Below, one piece after another: positions 8,303 through 16,774 of a stretch of DNA of 20,483 bases. Each line of letters opens with the position of its first letter. Within the stretch, counting starts at the first letter, position 1. The translations under genes and the position numbers were made by a program. This stretch comes from Theodoxus fluviatilis (lineage: Eukaryota > Mollusca > Gastropoda > Cycloneritida > Neritidae), in assembly GCA_034096865.1 (NCBI GenBank), contig JAWQFJ010001787.1, positions 96,383 through 116,865 on the forward strand. The letters are read 5' to 3'. Below the pieces are notes generated by a model. That model did not search any database. It was not told the DNA's origin and saw only the letters and a list, made by a program, of their open reading frames with translations.

Positions 8303-8640
8303 GTATATCCATTACTAGCATCCTTATGAGTGAAATTTGAAGGATAGGTTGAATTTTTGGGCGGAAACTAACAATTTGATTGTGGAGGAACAGACTGGGT
8401 TTCGGGGAGGTTATTCGACAGTAGATAACATATTTGTTCTTCATTCTGTTATTCAGCGTTATTTAGGGAGAAAGAGAAAAGTGTATGTAGCTTTAATTGA
8501 TTCTTGACAGGCGTTTGACACTGTCAATCGTGCTGCACTTTGGGGCATGCTTTATCTGTACGGGATACGAGGGAGGATGTTGAAAATGCTTCATGCAATA
8601 TATTCGCAGGTGATATGTAGGTTTAGATGTAGTGGCTCCT
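8303..8640 (+). pseudogene. LINE-B RT, palm entry with in-frame stop
   Basis: It continues directly from the split DNYR codon run: GISITSIL, a frameshift, then RLNFWAETNNLIVEEQTGFRGGYSTVDNIFVLHSV (about 8350-8455), VYVALID and, after Ser, a TGA at 8505-8507 and then QAFDTVNRAALWGML. The VALID...QAFD stretch is the first palm motif (D of motif A). The stop lies within it. MLKMLHAIYSQV and CRFRCSGS follow, up to the 14-bp duplication at 8627-8640. Confidence 0.8.
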
Positions 8641-8663
8641 TTTTTCTTTCCTAGTTCATATTC

Positions 8664-8669
8664 TTTATT
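8664..8669 (-). promoter_or_regulatory. AATAAA polyadenylation signal of the 2.9-kb insert
   Basis: The minus strand reads AATAAA at 8669-8664, about 12-18 bases before the A-rich end at 8652-8641 and next to the target duplication. The spacing suits a polyadenylated RNA intermediate. Confidence 0.6.
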
Positions 8670-8819
8670 CAAGAATACAAAAGCTTACACAACATGCATA
8701 TTATCATCATGGTGGTTGGAGGGAGAGGGGAGGAGGGGCTGCATCAGGGGGAGGGATAAAAGGGGAAGGAGGGGAATACAAGGGAATGGAGGGAGGGGTT
8801 GTAGAAAGAAGAGTCTTTT

Positions 8820-9598
8820 CCCTTGACATTCCGGTCTTTACAGTGGAAGGAAGGGCGACCATCTTTTCAAATGTATATACAGTTTGTCATTCCGTTAATG
8901 AACCCGTTACCTCACCTGTAATGTCCAGCGACTTTACATATTGCCGCGACTTCTTTTCTTTTTTCATGCAAGGCCTGGTTCACTTTCATGATCTCATACT
9001 CGCCATGTGGTCGACATCTCGCTATATGATGTAGATCTAGTAACGAAAACAAACCGATTCGGTGATCGCACGCACGCTTTTCTCCAAAGAAATGAGACTA
9101 GCGAAATGCAGGTCTCTTACATGATTTCACACTCAGTGTCAAAACTCTAGAGGCAAAGCGATGCGAAATTGAAGACAACGTTTGTTCGGCTTAGCTGTTT
9201 TCTGCTCATTCCGTTCTTTAAACATTACGGGCGCGTTTGTTTGGCCCAAAATCTCGTGATTCTCCCTGAATGGCTAGTCGAGGGCGGGTGAGACGCTCCT
9301 ACAGCTAGAAAAACGGTCAATCACTTCGCAAGGCGGAAGAACATGGCTGCGTCATTGACACTGGAATCTGAGGTCGATTTTTCTTTCTTTTTTTAATTAG
9401 CGATTTCAGCGAACTATTCATTTGACAAACAAATACTATTGGTAAATTGATACTGTTTTCTTGTAACAGTTTCTTTGACTAGGCCTCAGTATTCCTAAAC
9501 TTCATCGTTTTCCATTCGAATCGAACAAGAAAAAATGGTGACCAGCCTTATCCAAAGAACCTCGCGATTGCTGACGTCACGTCCGAAGATGCCGAAAG
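8820..9598. other. Noncoding body of the 2.9-kb insert
   Basis: No recognisable domain, RNA gene or tandem repeat. The short open frame near 8786-9034 has no family features. Local composition alternates between AT-rich and GC-balanced stretches. Confidence 0.5.
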
Positions 9599-9795
9599 CA
9601 TGAACTTGGACTTTCAGCGTGGTCTAAGACTAGTCTCGGACCACTGTCGTAGTCTACAATTCATGAACTTGGGCTTTCGTAGTCTACAATTCATGAACGT
9701 GGACTTTGTTCAGTCGGCATACTGAACTGCGGACTACGGTGGTCCAAGGATTTGTTAGACTACACACCAAAGTCCAAGACCAGCGCGAAATTAAA
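9597..9795. repeat. Palindrome-rich cluster 1 (GACTAGTC / TGAACTTGGACTTT motifs)
   Basis: ATGAACTTGGACTTTC occurs near 9600, with variants at about 9662 and 9693. A 26-bp near-palindrome centred on GACTAGTC lies at 9619-9644, with arms GTGGTC and GACCAC. Near the right edge AAAGTCCAAGACCAGCGCGAAA (about 9769-9788) reads as the inverse of the left-edge motif. The cluster looks like a short foldback or MITE-like repeat. Confidence 0.6.
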
Positions 9796-10406
9796 TGGCC
9801 GACCTGTTCACGGTTCGCAAATAATAAGCTGTATTTTGGGACACTGGAAACCCATCCAAAGAAAGTATAAGCCATGAACAGCATTAAATTATGAAAGCTG
9901 TATGTTGATTGCATCAATAGGTCGTGAAAACGCTTACATTTTACAATTGGAAATGCAGGTCGCCGAGCTTCGCGCACTGCTATTTATAGCTGAAGCGCGG
10001 ACCGCTGCGACACCAGTAAACATTGTCCTCGAACCTGCCTGCTGCTGTTGACATTGGGTACAATGCTGTGTTGTCTGATGCTATGAAAACGATACATTAA
10101 AATTGTATCTGTGTTATGAAAACACTGCTCAGATTAAATTGCTTTATTTTTGGTAACTGAGAAAATGTGTGACGATCGCCAGGGTTTCACGAGTTTGGTG
10201 GGGAAAGTGAGTTGAGGCTGATCGAGTGTGTGTGTGTGCGTGTGTGTGTCAGTGTCACTGTGTGTGTATATTTATCCTCATCAAGACAGATTATTGTTCC
10301 ACCCCTTCCTTACTGAATTTCAATGGTTCTCACTTGGAAATCCTGCCATATTGTAAAACTTGATCTTCTGCTCGTTTGCCTCTTGCTGATGAACTTAATA
10401 AACGGT

Positions 10407-10408
10407 GA

Positions 10409-10452
<44 letters not shown>
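10407..10452. repeat. (CA)n in duplication copy 1
   Basis: About 46 bases of (CA)n after AATAAACGGTGACA. The counterpart in copy 2 is longer. Confidence 0.95.
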
Positions 10453-10454
<2 letters not shown>

Positions 10455-10690
10455 GAGCCAGCCTCACTCAGCTCGCACTTCATTTGTCACCTCCTCGCAC
10501 GCTGTCCGTCTTCTTTTGTTTGCTTGGGCTGTGTGTATGCTGCTTTTAATGTATCAGTATCTTGCTGACACCGCTTTTATGATAGCTATCCGATTCCCGC
10601 TCCGTGAAATCGGGGCTTTTCTTCGAGGTTTTGCTACCGATCGTGACTGACATTTTTGACGGGAAGTTTGAAGCGGTACGCTGAGGCTGG

Positions 10691-10693
<3 letters not shown>

Positions 10694-10759
<66 letters not shown>
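10694..10759. repeat. (TG)n at the junction between the two copies
   Basis: Pure (TG)n of about 66 bases starts copy 2. Copy 1 begins with an impure version at about 10227-10270. Confidence 0.95.
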
Positions 10760-10760
<1 letters not shown>

Positions 10761-10910
10761 ATTGTGTGTGTATATTTATCCTCATCAAGACAGATTATTG
10801 TTCCATCCCTTCCTTACTGAATTTCAATGGCTCTCACTTGGAAATCCTGCCATATTGTCAAACTTGATCTTCTGCTCGTTTGCCTCTTGCTGATGAACTT
10901 AATAAACGGT

Positions 10911-10911
<1 letters not shown>

Positions 10912-10971
<60 letters not shown>
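10912..10971. repeat. (CA)n in duplication copy 2
   Basis: About 60 bases of (CA)n at the same internal position as in copy 1. Confidence 0.95.
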
Positions 10972-10974
<3 letters not shown>

Positions 10975-11259
10975 CGAGCCAGCCTCACTCAGCTCGCACT
11001 TCATTTGTCACCTCCTCCCACGCTGTCCGTCTTCTTTTGTTTGCTTGGGCTGTGTGTATGCTGCTGTTAATGTGTCCTTATCTTGCTGACACCGCTTTTA
11101 TGATAGCTACCGATTCTCGCTCCGTGAAATCGGGGCTTTTCTTCGAGGTTTTGCTACCGATCGTGGCCGTCATTTTTGACGGGAAGTTTAAAGCGGTACG
11201 CTATGCGCTTGCGCACTGGGCGGAATCCCCGGGAAATCCACATCATTCTAAAAATAATC

Positions 11260-11430
11260 CATGGACTAGGTCAATCAGTCCCAGCCTTTCAAGTCAACAC
11301 CCAGTCTGGGTTCGTGAATCATAGACTCGCTGAGTCCAGGACTAGTCCCAGGCTACGCGGTGGTCTAGGACTAGTCCTGGACTCACAAGTCCAAGACCAG
11401 TGCTCGCGAAAGTCCAAGTTCATGAATTAC
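11260..11430. repeat. Palindrome-rich cluster 2 (GGACTAGTCC / AAGTCCAAGTTCATG)
   Basis: It contains GGACTAGTCC twice (around 11339 and 11369) and a near-perfect 20-bp palindrome at 11363-11382. It also has AAGTCCAAGACCAG followed by GCGAAAGTCCAAGTTCATGAA (about 11388-11427). The last stretch is the reverse complement of the left edge of cluster 1. The two clusters bracket the tandem duplication in largely inverted orientation. Confidence 0.6.
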
Positions 11431-11548
11431 ACCCCCGAAGTCAGGGGAAAAAAATCAGCGGCCGGGAAGGCTGGCGTAGGAGCAGAGCTCACGTGTCGCA
11501 CGTCTGTCTCATGCGTCGGCTCGGGCACCCTCCAATGTAGTGGCTCCT

Positions 11549-12120
11549 ACTCGGATACTTTTGAATGTAATTCGAGGTTGAAACAGGGCTGCAAATTGTT
11601 TCCGATAATGTTTTCTCTATTAGTGAATTATGTAGATAAAATGGTGATTGAGAATGGAAAACATGGCATCCAGATAAGACTGGATAACATTTACATGTAA
11701 ATGTTTGCCGATTATATTGCATTAATTTCCGACAGTGTTGTGGGTCTGCAGAATCAACTAAATTATATGAAAAGAGGTGCTGATGCTATTGAAGTCACTA
11801 TAAATCGAGAGAAGACTTAAGTAATGGTGTTTAGATATGGTGGCCATGTAGCAGAACATAAAAGATTGTTCTTGGGTGAAGACATGTTGGAAGTGGTCAC
11901 GGAATATACATTCTGTAGGTACCTGGGATCTTTGTTTACCACTAGGTTATCCTGTAGTTTGCTTCAACTAGATCTTGTACAAAGGGCGAAAGCTAATGCA
12001 ATCTTGGTTACTAGATGCATTACAAAACTGCAATACCTGTCACCAGATACATTTTATAAGATGTTGGACGCCCAAGTCCTCAGTGTCTTGTTGTATTCTT
12101 CAGAGGTATGAGGTTGTACA
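11549..12120 (+). pseudogene. LINE-B RT catalytic region with FADD to FADY change
   Basis: The plus strand encodes FECNSRLKQGCKLFPIMFSLL (about 11560-11622), NGKHGIQIRLDNIYM with a stop at 11698-11700, then FADYIALISDSVVGLQNQLN (11704-11763). The second catalytic aspartate of the FADD box is Tyr (11713-11715). REKT, a stop and VMVF follow, then YTFCRYLGSLF (the LG motif), LVTRCITKLQYLSPDTFYKMLDAQVLSVLLYSSEV. LINE-C has FKQGCKMSPLLF and FADDIVLLSDTVTGLQNQID in the same places. Confidence 0.85.
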
Positions 12121-12189
12121 ATTGTTATGTAATTGAAACTGTACATCTGGTAGCACTGAAAATATTCCTTAATTTGCCCATCAAGGTAC

Positions 12190-12868
12190 CAAATTTAATT
12201 GTATTTAAGGAAACTGGTAGATACTCTATGTAAATGATATCGTTCGCTCGGTGAGGTACTGGTTAAGATTACTCCGCATCAAACCCTCTTGATACCCACT
12301 TATGGTATGCAGATGAACTCAAACCAAGAGAACTGGGCACACCGTATTGAGGATTTATTATACAAAAATGATTTTGAGCGCTTTTGGTCTAGCCAAACTA
12401 TTAGCAATGAAAGAGACAGAACTGAAGAGGCTCGTGATCATTGAATGTTATAATGACTGACACAAGCATTGTTATAGGAATGCAAGATATTATTTATATA
12501 GACAGAAAAAGCTCAGATGGGGAAGAGAAGAGTACCTTTTAGCACTTGATAAAAAGCCATTTCCCGAGATATGTACATTCAATTCCGCTCTGGATTCAGG
12601 GAACTATACCCTCACACATTTCGTTAGAACCGAGACTCCCCAGATGCCTTGTACGTTTGTCCGGTTTGTTGGGATGAATCTGTGTGAATTTCATGTGCTG
12701 TACGAATGTCCAGTTTATGAAGATATTAGGCAAAAGTACTTATGCAACATAACCGACTTCAGAACTGTTGGACATTTATTTTCCTCTAGCGACCATTATA
12801 TGATAAGATCAATCGCCATGTATTTGTATTATGCCTGGAAAAAAAGCGTGAAGCAATGGAATTTGTAA
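12190..12868 (+). pseudogene. LINE-B C-terminal region with zinc-knuckle-like motif
   Basis: Frames shift several times. Recognisable pieces are DIVRSVRYWLRLLRI (about 12235-12280), NQENWAHRIEDLLYKNDFERFWSSQ (about 12319-12393), KLRWGREEYLLALDKKPF, and CTFVRFVGMNLCEFHVLYECPVYEDIRQKYL (about 12645-12740). The last aligns with the CPxC...CPxY motif, with its first cysteine pair damaged. The terminal piece is RSIAMYLYYAWKKSVKQWNL with a stop at 12866-12868. Its spacing to the cysteine motif agrees with LINE-A and LINE-C. Confidence 0.75.
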
Positions 12869-12943
12869 CTGCCGATGAAGTAGACATGTAATCATTGTGA
12901 AAGGCCAGAGGCCTAGCAATTAAACCAATTCGTTCGTTAGTTT
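12869..12943 (+). other. LINE-B 3' UTR with terminal hairpin
   Basis: After the stop, AGGCCAGAGGCCT (12902-12914) forms a five-base-pair stem with an AGA loop. It is followed by AGCAATTAAACC and AATTCGTTCGTTAGTT, then (TC)n. LINE-C has the same ending, AACGAATTGTTCGTTGTT, directly before (TC)n. The conserved tail is probably what the RT recognises. Confidence 0.6.
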
Positions 12944-13141
12944 CTCTCTCTCTCTCTCTGTCTCTCTCTCTCGGCCTGTCTCTCTCTCTCTCTGTCTCGC
13001 TGTTTCTCTCTCTTTCTCTCTCATTATCTATTTCTCTCTGGCTCTCTTTATGTTTCTCTCTTCTCTGTCTTTGTCTCTCTCTCTCTCTCTCTATCTCTCT
13101 GTATCTGCCTGTCTGTGTATCTCTCTCTCTCTCTTTCTGTC

Positions 13142-13172
<31 letters not shown>

Positions 13173-13255
13173 GCCTGCCTGCCTGCCTGCCTATCTCTCT
13201 CTCTCCGTCTGTCCGTCCCCCCACCCATCCCCACCCCTCTCTCTCTCTCCCTCCC
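12944..13255. repeat. CT-rich microsatellite, right flank of LINE-B
   Basis: About 310 bases of (CT)n with CTGT and CTGC variants, including (CTGT)n and (CTGC)n at 13145-13190, ending in C-rich sequence. It is open on both strands as Ser/Leu or Arg/Glu repeats. Confidence 0.95.
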
Positions 13256-13577
13256 TGGCCAATGCTCACCAGAGTACTAAATAAAGGTATATGTCTTTAA
13301 CATAACTTTTAATGTACCCTTGAACACATTTGATTCTGAACAAGTTTAAAGTCTGTCACATTCACAACATTTTTAGTCTAGATTTTGAGACGAAGTGGGT
13401 CGGAAATGGAAGACTCATGGATAAGTTTGTCATGTAACTATTTTAAAAACAATAAATCGGGCTGCTTATCTGGGCGAGGCCTGAGATATGCGTAACACAA
13501 TGCGAATGAGGCACATCTTGTCGTGTGACGCAGATATTAGGAAGGCAACATTGGCGGTAACTTTCACACCTGTCGTG
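13256..13577. other. Unassigned sequence
   Basis: No feature I can support. An AATAAA near 13451 and short open frames are not enough for a call. Confidence 0.5.

Positions 13578-13627
<50 letters not shown>
13578..13627. repeat. (GAT)n microsatellite, (ATC)n tail of a minus-strand element
   Basis: About sixteen TGA/GAT units. On the minus strand it reads (ATC)n straight after GCGCTATACAAGTAGAC, the typical end of L2-type elements and SINEs that borrow their tail. Confidence 0.9.
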
Positions 13628-13910
13628 TCTACTTGTATAGCGCACGTATCCATGCTGGCAGCATGCTCAAGGCGCTTAAGCCGATGTTGAGGCTGTCTCT
13701 CAGTGTGTAGTGTCTCAAGTCAATGAGACCAGTCTCCTGCTGCCAAGGGCGCTGGCACACTGTTTTCCACAAAGGAGAAATTGTGCGTGCTGGGTGTTTT
13801 TACTGTGGCCGACACCCACCCGTCGAGGACATGAGCGTCAGGATCTTTATAGTGCGTGATTTTGATATTGTGAATGCGTATCACACACTAGACCTCGGTT
13901 TATTAAGGTC
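13628..13910 (-). mobile_element. SINE/LINE-tail repeat, 5'-truncated, with (ATC)n
   Basis: The minus strand carries ACGTGCGCTATACAAGTAGA before (ATC)n, and upstream a stretch containing GATCCTGACGCTCATGTCC and AACCGAGGTC. The layout of a GCGCTATAxA motif followed by a trinucleotide tail resembles the 3' ends of the two L2-like LINEs here (GCGCCTTATAAATAAAC, then (ATT)n). The upstream part looks to me like a widespread aquatic-invertebrate repeat, but that is from memory. The 5' edge near 13905 has a short direct repeat, TTTATTAAGG twice (13899-13908 and 13911-13920). Confidence 0.5.
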
Positions 13911-15099
13911 TTTATTAAGGTGCATTTGTTTCAGCAGAATTTCCACATTCATAATACAAAATTAATCATTCGTCTGTGCGTGGAACATGTTTTATGGAAA
14001 GTTTTGACATGGGAATCTGTAGACTCTTGTCAGGCTGAAAATGGCGATGCGCTCCAAAAAGATTGTCTGCAAGTATCATTTGGACAGATTTGGGCCAGGA
14101 CATTGTTGATCACTGGCAACGGACGTATTTTGCATCTTATTGCGCATGCCTGACGACGACTTCATTGGTCCTATTAGGGAGCTGATATACGCAGTAGCTT
14201 TGATCAGATCAGAATATGCTGACAACGCAGAAAGTAGCTGTGGTAGGTGCGTGGCTGTCGAGCATGGCAGTAGATGTTGTAGCGTGTATCGAGAGGACAA
14301 GTTGGGCCGGTGACTTTTCAAACGCCTTTATTCTTCTTCCTTACAAAGCAGCATACAAGGGCACCCGACACAAACTGTGTCCGCTCCCTTCCACGTTCGC
14401 CTGCCGAATCCCCTATCCTTTCCTTCTCTCCCCCCTCCAACCCTTATCTCCTCTCGCTCCACCCCTCCGTTCTCAATGGCTGAGACAGTCTCATAACCTC
14501 TGACCCATTAGAGATTCCTTTACTTTCACACACCAACACACACAGGTGCCAACCAGAGCCCCAGATATTCTGAACACAACTCCATTCTCCCTTTGATCTG
14601 ACAGGGCTTGTGCCTTGTTCCCACAGGCACTATCGCTCCTTCTATAAACACTCTGCCCTGGCCAGCTGAAGGCACCACCTTTAACCCCTGTATTTTCGCT
14701 TGGATTTCTTCCCAATAGTTATTGGGAGATTAAGGATCCCCCACATGCCCAGATGGTGGTGGGCGGAACGCATCTCTACTCTTTGATATTCCGACGTAAA
14801 TTCCTTTACAAAGGGCTCCAACTTAATACAACGCTACATAGCTACGGAATTCACAGTACACGAATGCATACTAGGGATACTGCAAGAAAAGAATCTACTA
14901 ATAAAATCATGCAATCGATGGCTCTATAACCGGGAGGAGAAGCAGTTTGATTCTCACTACACGTGAAGGAGAAAGGCTAAACGGCTAGCACTGCCCGTAC
15001 CCCACCACAGAGCAATCGCAAGTCTTTGACAGTAGAGAAAGACGATACCACTACAACTGACGCGTGTATTCCTCATCTCTTCTCACCTCTACATCTACA

Positions 15100-15101
<2 letters not shown>
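13911..15101. other. Unassigned region
   Basis: No domain, RNA gene or transposon signature recognised over about 1.2 kb. A C/T-rich stretch lies at 14380-14470. A palindromic TTGGGAAGAAATCC-like segment near 14705-14725 and a few CA-rich patches do not add up to a feature. Possibly old, diverged repeats or intron. Confidence 0.45.
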
Positions 15102-15160
<59 letters not shown>

Positions 15161-15198
15161 TACGTAAGTATGTGTGTGTATGTGTGTGTGTTTGTTTG
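15102..15198. repeat. (TG)n microsatellite, impure
   Basis: TG repeats with single TT and TACGTAAGTA interruptions. Open frames on both strands are artefacts. Confidence 0.95.
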
Positions 15199-15281
15199 TC
15201 GCTATGCATTCCCATATCACTTAAGCGGCTGGATTCAAACTTGACACACATATTAGGTGCCTCAGGAAAATCACAGGGTAT

Positions 15282-15387
15282 CTAACTTAGTGTAGCGTCA
15301 CCAGGGACATCATACTTTTTGGCTGATGCTGGCCTTTGCTTGAGAGCAGCTTTAGCTGCAGCAGTGATCACGTAAGGTATAAAGATG
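15282..15387 (-). other. Weak candidate terminal exon (34 codons)
   Basis: On the minus strand a pyrimidine tract ending TCTTACTCTCAG (AG at 15389-15388) precedes a frame reading IFIPYVITAAAKAALKQRPA...KKYDVPGDATLS and a TAG at 15284-15282. The composition, a hydrophobic segment followed by a basic Ala-rich tail, looks more protein-like than the rest of this frame. I recognise no family, though, and see no clear poly(A) signal just downstream. Upstream the same frame runs through ordinary noncoding sequence and a (GA)n tract, so the 222-codon open frame as a whole is not a gene. Confidence 0.15.
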
Positions 15388-15389
15388 CT

Positions 15390-15822
15390 GAGAGTAAGAG
15401 AGAGGCGTACGTGCTTATCTGTCCCGCCTGGTAGAGATGATGCGTGCTTGTCTGTTCTTATCAATAAAGATAACCCTTTCCATCTCTGCACTTCAAGCAC
15501 GTTTACAATGACTCCAGACAGTTGATTGCCTTTCGCTATACTCTTGTGCAGAGTGTGTGGCGCGTGTAGCACTGATGAAGTCATGGAGGAGGAGAGGGGG
15601 CGGGGAAGGAAAGGATCAATGGGTTGGATAGGCAGCTTGGCTAACAGGTCAAACTCTTTGCAACGACCACTTGCTCGCATTTTGTCATATTCCTTTGTAG
15701 CGGTGTGGGGGGTGCAGCAGGCGAATCCCACTAGTTCACACCATAAAAACAAATAAAGATGAGAAATGGGCCACGTACGCCACTGCACGTGAGCTTCTTG
15801 TGACTGCGTCCTTGACCTCCTA
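15390..15822. other. Unassigned sequence
   Basis: Apart from a G-rich patch at 15585-15620 and AATAAA-type hexamers on the plus strand (15464-15469, 15751-15756), nothing identifiable is present. Confidence 0.4.
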
Positions 15823-15823
15823 C

Positions 15824-15893
<70 letters not shown>

Positions 15894-15898
15894 CTCTC
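15823..15898. repeat. Poly(C) then (TC)n, left flank of LINE-C
   Basis: A run of twelve C at 15823-15834 leads into (TC)n to about 15889 and a short TTTTTCTCTCT. LINE-C starts immediately after it. Confidence 0.9.
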
Positions 15899-16006
15899 TA
15901 AAGGCGGGGTTCTCCATATGGAAGTTAGACACCAGCAACCCACCAACCATCGGCCGAATACTGTGTCCTACGGTGCGGTCCGGTCCCGACTACCACCAGC
16001 CAAGAT

Positions 16007-16770
16007 GTGAGAGGTAATGACCCACCTCCTACACCTCCAGCTAAGTTCAAATTCCTCTCATGGAAGGTTGATGAACTGTTGACAAAGTTTGAGGATCTGG
16101 AGTTTTCGTCATACATCCAGGGCATTTCTTTCGCTTGTCTTTGCGAAACATTTGTTGCAACTCTTGACTTGTCTCGAGACTTTGCGGACTTGTGTTATAT
16201 ATATATTTCCCAGCCAGAAAATTATCTTCGCGTTTGGAATGCGAGCATGACTTTATTGTTTTCAAAATTAACAAAAGCTTGTTCAATTTAGAGAGAGATA
16301 ATTCACTGTTTAATGTTTATGTATTACCTGCGGGCTCGCCTTACTATTAAGTTTCAGAGGGGAACAAATGGCACTGATACTTTAAACAAATGTATTAGCG
16401 ATGTGTGTGCAATCTATGGAGATGTAGGAGTAATCCTTTGCGGGGACTGTAATGCCAGAACAGGAACGAATGTAGTTAGCAGTTTTGGAAGTTTAGGAGA
16501 TATGAGGACGAACGTAACGGAGAATACGCGTAACTCAGAAGATGAAAGTGTAAATGAATTTGGAAAATCCCTTCATTCTTTGTGTCTTGCCTTTGAACTG
16601 ACGATTCTCAATGGTTTTGTTGACAAACAACATTCTTCGAATTGTACTTTTATTGCTTACAATGGAAGCAGTGTCATTGACTACTTTATGTCTCAGACGA
16701 GGTTCTTTCCCCATGCCATTTACTTAGAGTTGAGAACACTATTTTATCACCTCATATGTACCTCGAACTA
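16007..16770 (+). pseudogene. LINE-C AP endonuclease domain
   Basis: From about 16037 the frame reads KFKFLSWKVDELLTKFEDLEF, where SWxVxxL is the N-terminal strand of APE domains (usually WNV, here WKV). CLCETFV follows at about 16136-16156, with the catalytic Glu preserved. After a gap and frame change come GVILCGDCNARTG (about 16426-16464), the GDxNA motif with Cys in place of the usual Phe, then SVIDYFMSQTRFF (about 16671-16709). The final SDH motif is not recognisable: FYHLICTSN stands in its place. A target-nicking nuclease by family, inactive here. Confidence 0.75.
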
Positions 16771-16774
16771 GAAT

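Larger units (their letters stand above)
10227..11202. repeat. Tandem duplication of a ~0.5-kb unit bounded by (TG)n and holding (CA)n
   Basis: Copy 1 (about 10227-10682) and copy 2 (about 10694-11202) share the order (TG)n, TATATTTATCCTCATCAAGA..., AATAAACGGTGA, (CA)n, TCGAGCCAGCCTCACTCAGC..., ending AAGCGGTACGCT. The period is 504 bases at TCCTCATCAAG (10275 and 10779). Ignoring microsatellite length I count roughly fifteen differences over about 365 aligned bases, so the copies are about 96% identical. The unit is noncoding. The weak Met-initiated frames seen in both copies are broken by (CA)n into Thr/His repeats. Confidence 0.85.
8627..11548 (-). mobile_element. 2.9-kb poly(A)-ended insertion with 14-bp target duplication
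   Basis: ATGTAGTGGCTCCT lies at 8627-8640 and again at 11535-11548, and LINE-B RT resumes in frame across it (CSGS, then YSDTFECNSRLKQG). The insert is 2,894 bases (8641-11534). On the minus strand it ends in AGGAAAGAAAAA, with AATAAA 12-18 bases before that (8664-8669). This is what a retroposed transcript looks like. I see no protein domain inside on either strand. It contains a polypurine patch (about 8705-8810), two palindrome-rich clusters and a 0.5-kb tandem duplication. It could be a long non-autonomous retroelement, the 3' UTR-rich end of an unknown LINE, or a processed noncoding RNA that later received other insertions. Confidence 0.75.
4770..12943 (+). mobile_element. LINE-B: non-LTR retrotransposon carrying nested insertions
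   Basis: Plus-strand fragments run in canonical order: endonuclease (4770-5400), inter-domain (5590-5872), RT part 1 (7642-8100), RT part 2 (8303-8640), RT part 3 with the active-site box (11549-11830), then connector, zinc-knuckle-like motif and C-terminus (11830-12868) and a 3' UTR ending near 12943. Three foreign inserts separate the pieces: 5873-7641, 8101-8290 and 8641-11534. Without them the element is roughly 3.3 kb, close to LINE-C at 3.5 kb. The missing 5' part is the N-terminus of the endonuclease. Both borders are (CT)n in sense orientation. The copy is dead: many frameshifts, an in-frame TGA in the FDxxQAFD box, and FADD changed to FADY. Confidence 0.85.

Noticed and set aside
8641..11534. 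The 2.9-kb insert as an LTR element
   Set aside because: No terminal direct repeats beyond the 14-bp duplication, no primer-binding site and no gag/pol coding. A poly(A)-like end fits retroposition better.
14915..14965. tRNA-like A and B boxes (TGGCTCTATAACC and AGTTTGATTCTC)
   Set aside because: The boxes are degenerate, only about 28 bases apart, and no cloverleaf can be drawn.
15282..15950. 222-codon minus-strand open frame as a protein gene
   Set aside because: It includes a (GA)n tract read as Arg/Glu repeats and the LINE-C 5' boundary. No family is recognised, so only a weak terminal-exon possibility at 15282-15387 is kept.
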